Below are positions 55,820 to 64,000 of a stretch of 64,000 bases of DNA, in pieces. Within the stretch, counting starts at the first letter, position 1. Every line of letters starts with the position of its first letter. The DNA comes from Caprella mutica (Eukaryota; Arthropoda; Malacostraca; Amphipoda; Caprellidae). A program made the position numbers and the translations under genes. The notes beneath the pieces are model-generated. The model worked only from the letters and a program-made list of their open reading frames with translations. It made no database searches and was not told the origin of the DNA. Location of the stretch: contig CANNZV010000337.1 in NCBI GenBank assembly GCA_947561585.1, forward strand, positions 1 through 64,000, in the 5' to 3' direction.

Positions 55820-56754
55820 GATGAAACTAGCATACATGCAAAGTAAATGATTAGTAAATACACCAATCAGAACAAATTCAAAGAAGAAGGACTTAAATAT
55901 AAGTCATCAAACAAAGATTCCTTATATGATCCATTGATGATGAATGGTGAGACTTCGTTTAAAAGAAATTCATTCAGATGATCTAACATTTCACTAGCTA
56001 TCAGAATGATATATATTGAACTGTGTTCTATTGTGGTCTAATTTAGGTAATTATTTCAACAGCTAATTTCAATAAACCAAATAAAAGTGCATGTGTTCCG
56101 CGCAATTTCCCGAATTTGCTCATTCTTAAGGTAGCACTGTGCGATTCTAGACCTCTGAAATTGGGCGGCAATCTCGAAATTGAGCAAGGGTCGTTTGCGC
56201 GTATTAGTGATCAAGTTTTCTTTAGCTGACTAACTCAAGTTAACATATTTTTAAAACTTATAAAATTTATGTTTCTATTTTGCTACTTTTGGTAAGAATG
56301 TGTGGAACAGCAATCTATGCAGCAACCGACTGTAGTTACTACCAAATAATCTTGAAATTAACGAATTCTAAACAGGCAAAGTATATATAGTTATTATTAA
56401 CTTCTAAGATGCAGAAGGTTATGTTTTTGTGTATAACTTTAAATCATATTTTGATGAAATGATCTAATAAAATGCGTAAATTGGTAATCTCCTTCATTAG
56501 TGTTAGTCCTGCTTCATACCCTTAACAGGCCTTGCACAATTTCGAGATTAAAAGATCATAAGATCGCGCTACGCATTCTTAAGATAGCGCAATTCGGTAA
56601 ATTGCGCGGAACATACATATAACAGTGAATGCAAAATATTTTAAGAAATAAAATCGATCCGATTCAGAAGCGTTGATTGAAATACTCAGGTGATTTTATC
56701 ATATAAAATCCTTAGATTTAAAGAAGGTTAACTACATCAGTCGAAAGTTTTTGC
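55820..56754. other. Intergenic, 3' of ced-6; one hairpin pair
   Basis: No gene seen. TTCCGCGCAATTTCCCGAATT (56097) and AATTCGGTAAATTGCGCGGA (56590) are inverted, as are the CATTCTTAAGGTAGC / GCGCTACGCATTCTTAAGATAGCGC blocks. They mark a roughly 520-bp inverted-repeat element. Confidence 0.45.
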
Positions 56755-59700
56755 TCATTTCTTAAGGGGGTCCAAACTGTCCAGGTTGAAGTCTTGATTG
56801 CCAGTCTCTAGAGTAAGTCCTTGACTAAAGCCATTCTGTGATGAAAACAAAGGTTATTTAGCTTATTTCTCAACTGAAGTAAAGAGGAACACATATAATA
56901 ACCTGAAAAGTGGCAACACTCAAAAGTGTTGCCACTTGGGTAAGTTATCTTCAGTAAGTTTTTGATATCAGTTCAGGTCACAAAATAATGACAGATGTAA
57001 GATTCCGACAGTATTTGAGAGAAAAAATATAAAGAATAGCCATCACAAACATTCTAAAAACCTATTATTTACCTGTAAGGTGTGCAGACGTTACGTGGAC
57101 AGAACTTTTCGTCTACGAATTTTCGTAAAGGGGATATTAACATACTCAACGTAATTGGCCTTTCCGTAGGTTGTTGTATCCGCTAGTTTGTTGCTCTGCA
57201 CACTTCATGACTGTTTAATGACTATGCAGGGGGTTTCGGGGGTTGGTACGCTCCCTTGATATTTATTAGAGTGTGTTAATATCCCATTTAGGAAAATTTG
57301 TTGACGAAACGTCCTGTCGACGAAAAGTTTTTCGATAGAACGTTTGGCAACCAACTGTAAACGGACTGCCGGTCCGGTTACATGTTTTTCTAATAGGTAC
57401 CCACCTTCATTTCGATGAATTGTGCCAAGATGTCATCATTCTTGTTGTTGTTGTTGTTATTTCCGTTGTTCGCTGCGAAGGGGTCATCGTTGCCGTTGGA
57501 ACTGAAAAGATCATCGACAGTCTGGTTGGCAACCTCGTGGGGACGTGACGGACGGGGAGGTGGAACTGTTTCAAAGAAAATTTAATCAACTTCCCGAAAA
57601 AAATTATACAATTTGTTAAATAGAGTGAAACTCCTGAGTTATGAAGTAATGGTCAAAGCCACTTCATAACTCTGGTGCACTAGATAGTTTTCTATGATTA
57701 AAATAATAGAAACCTGAGGTACGTCGTAGTATACAAAGTAATTTCACATTTCAATAGAAGATTTACTAATTGGTCTGGGTATACCACAAATTTGTAAGGT
57801 AAAACTCCCCTATAGTGAACTTCAACTAGTTCACTATAGAGAGTTTACTATACTATAGAAGATTTAAGAGATGAATAGAAAACTGGACTTTTCATGGCAG
57901 ACTATACAAAATATATTTATTTTCTTTTTCAAATAAAAATCATTAGACAACGTATTTCATTTTCCAGAACTCTTAAAAATCAGGATGGTTCACTACACAT
58001 GACTTCACTATAGAGGAGTTGCACTGGTAGAACTCCTCTTTCATGAAATATAACTAATTTACTATATAGAGATTCACAGAAAACTTACGAATATCTGTGG
58101 CAGACTAAACTAAATATGTTCACTATAGAAATTAGTTCGTTATATAGGGCTCTACTATAAAGGATGGTTCACTATACAGGAGTTCACTATAGAGGAGTTC
58201 TACTGTAGTACACTACTCACTTAGTGGCGGGGGGCTGATTACTGGGTGCCCTTTGGGTTGACTTTCAATCACAGGCGACTCCTCAGCTCGGGGATTGAAA
58301 TCATCGTCCATGAAACCTCTGTCACTCGCTGCGAATAAGAGAGATTAGAGCGATGAGGCGATATATCGCTTATACCAAAGCGATAAGGTGATAAATCGCT
58401 TTTACCAAAGCGATAAAGCGATGAATCGCTTATACCAAGGCGATAAGGCGATGAATCGCTTATACCAAGGCGATAAGGCGATGAATCGCTTTTACCGAAG
58501 CGATAAAGCGATGAATCGCTTATACCAAGGCGATAAGGCGATGAATCGCTTATACCAAGGCGATAAGGCGATGAATCGCTTATACCAAGGCGATAAGGCG
58601 ATGAATCGCTTATACCAAAGCGATAAGGCGATGAATCGCTTTTACCGAAGCGATAATGCGATGAATCGCTTATACCAAGGCGATAAGGCGATGAATCGCT
58701 TATACCAAGGCGATAAGGCGATGAATCGCTTATACCAAGGCGATAAAGCGATGAATCGCTTATACCAAGGCGATAAGGCGATGAATCGCTTATACCAAAG
58801 CGATAAGGCGATGAATCGCTTATACCAAAGCGATAAGGCGATGAATCGCTTTTACCAAAGCGATAAAGCGATGAATCGCTTATACCAAAGCGATAAGGCG
58901 ATATATCGCTTATACCAAAGCGATAAGGCGATATATCGCTTATACCAAAGCGATATATCGCTTATACCAAAGCGATAAAGCAATATATATCGCTTATGAT
59001 AAGGCGATATATCGCTTCAAACTTCAACATCCTATCTCATTAGAGCTTAAAACATAGCTAAGTTAAAAGAAAATTCACAAAGTTATAAAGTTTTTTTACT
59101 AAGTTATAAAAAATCTACCAAGCTGTGGACTGTGATTGGCTGACAGTTGATGACGTATGACTTATTTCTCTCAGCTTTGACAAATTATCTCACCAACTGT
59201 GGGCTGAGTAGCAAAGATGTCTTTACTGGTGTCTGACATGTCACCATCCAGAGCTCGGGGGTTGAAGTCACTGTCATCACTCTCAGGGGCACTGTCACTT
59301 AGCAGGTCACTGCAGTGAGACAGGAAACAGTGAGCAGTGAGAAGGCATAGAAAACAATGAGTTAGCTAATGCGTTTCATAGTTAAAGATCCACTCCACTT
59401 TACTTTTATATAACTCTATTCACTGGAATTAAGGTTACTGGTTATAAAACTACGAACCATTTGAAAGTTGCTTCTATATTTTTATTATAATATGTATTCT
59501 TGAAAAGAATACCCCCCGAAATTCAATCAAAGAAAAAGTATCATCAAATGCTTACAAATTCAAATAATACAAAGTCTTACAAAGCTTTTAGACTGTTATA
59601 AATGGCTACCTACACCGTTACCTAATTACCATTATACCCTAGAAAAATCCTTTAGGTACCTAAAAGTGTACCTATATACCTAATTGCCATTAAATTTACG

Positions 59701-62700
59701 ATAATAGGATATAAAGTTCGTTTTGTTCACTTTTTCTTCTATTTAATCTTAGTAAGTCGGACAGTGACGGTTAAGTGTGAATATTTCTTATATAATTAAT
59801 TACGAAGCGAATACTTAATCAATTTATTTTCTGTTTAACTGTTATATGTGATATATCTTTAGCTGTGCAAATTTAAAGTATTTCTAGATTTTTTTTAATT
59901 TATAGTGGAGGGGACCTTTAACGATATTTTCCACTTATTTCAAGAATACAGAAAAAAATATAGTAAATGATATAGTAGGAAATAAATAGAATATAATTTT
60001 TATTTCAGAAATGGCAGAGAATTTAAGTAGGAGAACATCACAGTAATCGGACAGTTGTTTATAACACAGTTCCTAGAGGTCAGATTCTCTGTGCAACACC
60101 CACTGTCCGAGTACTGCGAGTTAGAGTTCTAACGGGTTACAGAACTCACTCAATCTTGGAGTTTCTGGGGGGCAGGGGGGGCAACGACCCCAAATTGGAG
60201 GGGGTCTGCCGGTCCGAAAAGACATCAGTGGAGCTCTCCGACCCCAGACCATTCTGTGGAGGAAAATAGTTACTATGTGGAGGGAAATAGTTACTATGTG
60301 GAGGAAAATAGTTACTATGTGGAGGGAAATAGTTACTATGTGGAGGGAAATAATTACTAAGTGGAGGGAAATAGTTACTAAATGGAGGGAAATAGTTACC
60401 ATGTGGAGGAAAAGTTACCATGTTGAGGAAAATAGTTACCATGTGGAGGCAATATTATTTACTATGTGGAGGTAATTAGTTACTATGTTTAGGTGTGGAA
60501 AATCGAACCTCTTCATGTTTTTTAATTATATTTGTTTTTATTATATATTTTTATTTAAAATTTAATAATTTTTTTACCTCGAAATCATCGAGTAGGATGT
60601 TGTTTGCGTTAACGGAGCCCTCCAACTGCTGACGAAGACGAGAGTTCTCTTCTTCAGCCTCCTGCAAAAGAATCATTGGGTTGTACTTTATTGGAGGCAT
60701 GAAACATGTGAAGAAACAGATGAAAAGACAAGTGAAAAACCTGATGAAAAGGCAAGTGAAAAACCTGATGAAAAGGCAAGTGAAAAACCTGATGAAAATG
60801 TAAGTGAAAAACCAGATGAAAAGGCAAGTGAAAAAAACCATATGAAGAAGCAAGGAGAAATGTAATTTTGAATCAAATCAATCCTATATCTGCCTCCATT
60901 ATTATAGATAGTAGGGTAAGTTACGAATTGTCGGTCGCTTTCACATCTTCGGTCAAATAAGGACTCACCATCAGTTGACCACTCACCATTAGTTCACCAC
61001 TCACCATTAGTTCACCACTCACCTACAGTTCACCACTCACCATCAGTTCATAACTCACCATCAGTTCACCACTCACCATCAGTTCACCACTCGATCACCA
61101 CTCACCATCAGTTCACCAATGACCTTCACTCACCACTCACCATCAGTTCACCACTCACCATCAGTTCACCACTCACCATCAGTTTACCACTCATCTTCAG
61201 CTCACCACTCACCATCAGTTCACCACTCACCATCAGTTCACCACTCGATCACCTTCAGCTCACCACTCACCTTCAGCTCACCACTCACCATCAGTTCACC
61301 ACTCACCATCAGTTCACCACTCACCATCAGTTCACCACTCGATCACCTTCAGCTCACCACTCACCTTCAGTTTACTCTGCAGGTTGGCCACCTGTCTCCT
61401 CAGTTCCAATTCTTTGCCGGTAGTCTCCAGGAATCTTCGGTACGCCAGGTCGAAAGCCTGCCCAATCGTCAGGGTGATCTCCTCGGACTGTGGGGAACAC
61501 AGGGTTACATTAAGGGTTTACAGGGTTACATTAAGGGTACACAAGGGTACACAGGGTTACATTAGAATTATAACAAGATGTTTTAAGAGGGTTGTAGCAA
61601 GAGATTTAATCATGACAATACCGTAATACAAAGGATTAGATCATATTCCTGTTGAAAAGTTTATAGTTGTAGCAAGAAGAAAGAAGTCGCCGATTGAAAA
61701 CTAACAATCGGTGATTATGTAATTTTTCGATTTAGAATTTAGATAATCCAGTGATATAATGACAATACTGTAAAGCCTATTGTAGTGAAATAATAATGAT
61801 AACACTGTGAAACCTAATTCAATAGTCAGCTTCTCACCAGTTTATCGCTGACGAAAACGAAGCAAGTGTGAGACTCGTTGTCCGATTCTTTGGCGATGAA
61901 ACTGAAGAATCTTTTCTCTGCCTTGTCGTCTGCGCAGAAACTGATACGATGTAGTGGGTACTGGTGCAGATTGTGCTGGAACAGAAAAACTTTAGTTAGT
62001 ACCCACTTTAATTCATACGAACAGAAAAAACTTTAGTTAGTACCCACTTTAGTTCATACGAACAGAAAAAAACTTTAGTTAGTACCCACTTTAGTTCATA
62101 CGAACAGAAAAAACTTTAGTTAGTACCCACTTTAGTTCATACGAACAGAAAAAACTTTAGTTAGTACCCACTTTAGTTCATACGAACAGAAAAAACTTTA
62201 GTTAGTACCCACTTTAGTTCATACGAACAGAAAAAACTTTAGTTAATACAGTAGTTCTGGTTTAAAAAGGAAAAAATTATCTCTAAACAAAATTTTGGTG
62301 ACAGAGTCAGAAATGGAAATGAGCACTAAGAGGACACTCAGAGTAGCCGGAAACCAGACATTAAAACAAATAGTGAACTAATACGATCTGTACTGTTCAC
62401 CTGAAAATACAGGTAAGGTTTGGTACCAATTGGTAAACTGAATTAATAGTAGCTTCTTAGAATAAATCGCGACATTTGGCAACTCCTTAGAATTTCCATA
62501 ATGTTTGAACTATGTAGTATATATTTATAAAATTAAAAGACCAATATGGACACATACGGAAATCAAAGCTAAAAATAAAACTGTATTATTGTGTAAGTTT
62601 GTTAATAAAATGTGTCTTCTATTGATAAATGGTTTGTTTTTAACGAAATTATAATTATAAGTAGCCCAAAATACTATTATTTTATTCGGCGTGGAAAAGT

Positions 62701-64000
62701 CCGGCGATGAATAGTCCAGGCGGGGAATAGTCCTGACGGGGAAAATTCCGGCGGGGAAAAGTCCTAGTGCCTTTTAAGGCCAGGTGTTGGGTAGTAACTT
62801 AGAAAGTCAGTCAATCCCATATACCGGGTGGTCACCCCTTCCACTATCTGTGTACACTATCGGTACCATTCTAATTAAGACTCTAACATACTTTGTAATT
62901 ATATTCAAGACAAACTAGTACAACAACCGTTACAAAATGGTTCAGCTTCATCTAACCCCTGTGGTACATCTTATGTATAACGTTAACACCGGGTGCTGTC
63001 AGTGTCAAGAAGTGGAGATTGATCAAATACTGGAGTTGCGGTTTATAACTCTAAAATACCTGGTGTCATGGATACCAATTAAAATAAATGTTGAATAAAA
63101 ATCTGTATATACATTTTTCTGATATGATCGACAATGTGGAACAATCAGATAATTAGGTACACACCCTAATCCTAACAATTTACTTTTCATATTCAAAATT
63201 CTATTTTTCTAATTATTGTATTAGTTATTATGAGGAAAATCGATTTCTTTAATGCCATTGTTCTCTGCTTCACAACCCTAATTATCATGTAATAATTAGG
63301 GTTGTGACCATATGCTTTTAAAATCATAGATTCTGATATATATCTCTTTAAATTATATTGTTTTTAAGATTTTCATTATTTTAATTTTGTTGCCCTTTTC
63401 TGTCACATTTTCTTTGATTAGAAAAGTTCTATAGAACTTAAATAGAGGTATAACTATTATATATTATATACTATATAATATATATCTCTCTGTTGTACGA
63501 GCTTTACCAGTATTGAATGCTATAGCGGTATATAGTATTCGATACCATTTCATTTGGTCTGTGATATTCTAAAGATCTATGATTCACAAAACATATTGTC
63601 ACAACCCTACTAGTAATATCACAGGTAACACGGAAGGTGTGTGGTTAACAGATAGCAAGTTCTCACAGTGGGAAATAAGGTAACTGTTGAGTAACTAAGT
63701 AACTGTTGAGTAACATTTCCGTTAGCAATAGTCAGTGTGAATAGAGTGCAATATTATACAGTCAGACTCTCTCAGTACTCGGAAAGTGGTTTATGCACCA
63801 CTTTCCGAGAACTGTGACTCTAAATAAGTGTCAGAGTACTGTGACGTTAAAGTTTTAAACGAATATTAGTTTTAAAGGAAAAATTTATAAACTAAGTTTT
63901 ATTGAACAGAAAAAGAATTTCCTCTACTGCATCCCTCACCTTTGTTTTGGGTTCCTTTACTGCATCCCTCACCTTTGTTTTGGGTTCCTTTACTGCATCC
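56755..64000 (-). CDS. ced-6: ced-6/GULP engulfment adaptor, 3' part (PTB domain to stop)
   Basis: Exons seen: (>64000)-63973, 61975-61838, 61487-61365, 60661-60578, 60253-60150, 59309-59194, 58328-58221, 57565-57405, 56835-56755; the frame holds throughout and ends TGA. The N-terminus is outside the window. The first three encode [20 protein letters not shown] then [13 protein letters not shown], and [15 protein letters not shown], the second half of the PTB domain as in GULP1/CED-6. This domain binds NPxY motifs of engulfment receptors. A Leu-rich coiled coil follows, used for dimerisation in this family. The tail is acidic with P-P-L-P-P, two D-F-N-P-R-A motifs, D-P-F, and a final S-L-D-P-L-K-K. 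The role is cytosolic signalling for uptake of dying cells. Four or five of its splice sites are embedded in minisatellites. Confidence 0.92.
57090..57350. mobile_element. Inverted-repeat element with ACGAAAAGT arms
   Basis: ACTTTTCGTCTACGAATTTTC (57112) and GACGAAAAGTTTTTCGATAG (57318) form the arms. Between them is a copy of the CTAGTTTGTTG dispersed repeat (57170-57250). It lies in the last ced-6 intron. Confidence 0.45.
57797..58206. mobile_element. Two adjacent MITEs with CTCTATAGTGAAC-type ends
   Basis: The first, about 57797-58030, has ends AAAACTCCCCTATAGTGAAC and CACTATAGAGGAGTTGCACT. The second, about 58030-58206, has ends GTAGAACTCCTCTTTCATGA and TCACTATAGAGGAGTTCTAC. They abut each other, and the second stops about 15 bases from the ced-6 5' splice site at 58220. 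Confidence 0.6.
58370..59020. repeat. 30-bp minisatellite of GCGATNNATCGC palindromes (about 21 copies)
   Basis: The unit is CGATAAGGCGATGAATCGCT plus TATACCAAGG. GCGATATATCGC in the edge copies is a perfect palindrome; GCGATGAATCGC is near-perfect. CpG is far denser than in the surrounding AT-rich DNA. The array starts about 22 bases upstream of the acceptor of ced-6 exon 58221-58328. The 196-codon plus frame is an artefact. Confidence 0.9.
60254..60490 (-). repeat. Tandem 3' splice sites at a ced-6 exon (21-bp minisatellite)
   Basis: On the minus strand the array is TAGTAAC-TATTTTCCTCCACA repeated about 10 times, ending in G|AATGG at the exon boundary (60253). Each unit therefore has a branch-point-like TAGTAAC, a pyrimidine tract and an AG (CCACATAG), that is, a potential acceptor. 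The real site uses CCACAG. Units toward 60490 are more diverged. Confidence 0.85.
60700..60845 (-). repeat. 24-bp minisatellite of pyrimidine tract-CAG blocks
   Basis: On the minus strand, units of the form TTTTCATCAGGTTTTTCACTTGCC, about 6 copies. It starts about 40 bases upstream of the acceptor of ced-6 exon 60578-60661. Each unit has a pyrimidine run ending in CAG, resembling an acceptor, but the real acceptor (TTCTTTTGCAG) is not itself part of the array. Confidence 0.8.
60965..61364 (-). repeat. Tandem 5' splice sites at a ced-6 exon (18-bp minisatellite)
   Basis: The exon 61365-61487 ends CTGAAG|GTGAGTGGTGA on the minus strand. Downstream, CTGATG|GTGAGTGGTGAA or CTGAAG|GTGAGTGGTGAG is repeated about 20 times at 18-bp spacing. 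Every unit contains the strong donor GTGAGT. Reading on from the exon end, a stop (TGA) appears after ten extra codons, so only the first shifted donor (exon end 61347) would keep the frame open. Confidence 0.88.
61976..62245 (-). repeat. Tandem branch point/pyrimidine tracts at a ced-6 exon (41-bp minisatellite)
   Basis: On the minus strand the intron end reads GTACTAACTAAAGTTTTTCT then GTTCCAG|CACAAT. The unit TACTAAC...TTTTTTCTGTTCGTATG is repeated about 6.5 times upstream. TACTAAC is the perfect consensus branch point, so the intron has about seven branch point and pyrimidine tract modules but only one terminal CAG. This array does not repeat the AG itself. Confidence 0.85.
62246..63930. 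other. ced-6 intron with transposon debris
   Basis: 62690-62770 has phased 15-17-bp GGCGGGGAAAAGTCC repeats ending near GGTGGTCACCCC (62828), a foldback-type arm. 63115-63165 is an arm of the hairpin family. 63297-63611 is a GACAATATGC MITE. 63745-63850 is a hairpin with CAGTACTCGGAAAGTGG arms. No exon was recognised. Confidence 0.45.
63297..63611. mobile_element. GACAATATGCTTTT MITE (copy 3) interrupted by a second element
   Basis: Ends AGGGTTGTGACCATATGCTT and CATATTGTCACAACCCTACT are inverted. The core GGTATATAGTATTCGATACC is as in copies 1 and 2. At about 63355-63515 it holds part of the Tc1-like family of 1702-2439 in reverse orientation (CATTTTCTTTGATTAGAAAA; GAGCTTTACCAG), so the Tc1-like element inserted later. 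Confidence 0.55.
63935..64000 (-). repeat. Duplicated exon end plus 5' splice site of ced-6 (33-bp unit)
   Basis: On the minus strand, GATGCAGTAAAGGAACCC-AAAACAAAG|GTGAGG occurs twice, 33 bases apart (exon ends 63973 and 63940), and a third partial copy starts (GTGAGGGATGCAGTAGAGGA). The first copy encodes D-A-V-K-E-P-K-T-K, which joins correctly to H-N-L-H-Q-Y-P-L. Use of the second donor would insert [11 protein letters not shown] in frame. The window ends here, so the upstream extent is unknown. Confidence 0.75.

Noticed and set aside
58388..58978. 196-codon plus-strand frame
   Set aside because: 30-bp array in a ced-6 intron; repeat artefact.

Overview
This is a eukaryotic, AT-rich window from an animal, most probably an insect. 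The evidence is GT-AG introns in every gene, a ced-6/GULP adaptor, an M13 metallopeptidase, a rhodopsin-like GPCR, mariner-type transposase debris and many small inverted-repeat (MITE-like) elements. The order is not decidable from sequence alone; a hemipteran is my guess. No operons, CRISPR arrays or phage genes are present.

Four multi-exon genes could be rebuilt by following splice sites and reading frame across every junction. (1) Minus strand, 971-18116: a complete 404-residue orphan class A GPCR in 8 coding exons, with nearly all signalling microswitch residues replaced. (2) Plus strand, 30706-39237: a complete 1139-residue M13 (neprilysin-like) zinc metallopeptidase in 19 exons, a type II membrane protein with a 324-codon Thr/Glu-rich stalk exon. 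(3) Minus strand, 40961-46503: a 999-residue coiled-coil protein in 6 coding exons, with a UBAN-like ubiquitin-binding segment and a C-terminal CCHC zinc finger (ABIN/optineurin/NEMO-type adaptor). (4) Minus strand, 56755 to beyond 64000: the 3' part of ced-6, from inside the PTB domain to the stop codon. A fifth, unidentified gene may contribute one terminal exon at 20996-21163 (plus).

Between and inside the genes lie more than twenty minisatellites (unit 13-76 bp) and many transposon remnants: Tc1/mariner-like and TTAA-flanked MITEs, a broken non-LTR reverse transcriptase, a mariner-like element holding two inverted transposase fragments, and a group of foldback-like elements whose arms are runs of 15-17-bp phased repeats. 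Most of the very long open frames lie in these arrays and are not genes.

The most striking observation is that several minisatellites start exactly at a splice site and carry copies of it. In ced-6 there are repeated 5' splice sites at 63940-64000 and 60965-61364, repeated branch-point/pyrimidine tracts at 61976-62245, and repeated 3' splice sites at 60254-60490. In the GPCR gene, seven copies of the exon-1 5' splice site lie at 17690-17940; the first six are spaced by multiples of three, so using a later one would lengthen intracellular loop 1 in frame. I know of no described system of this kind, and I rate it the best lead in the window.
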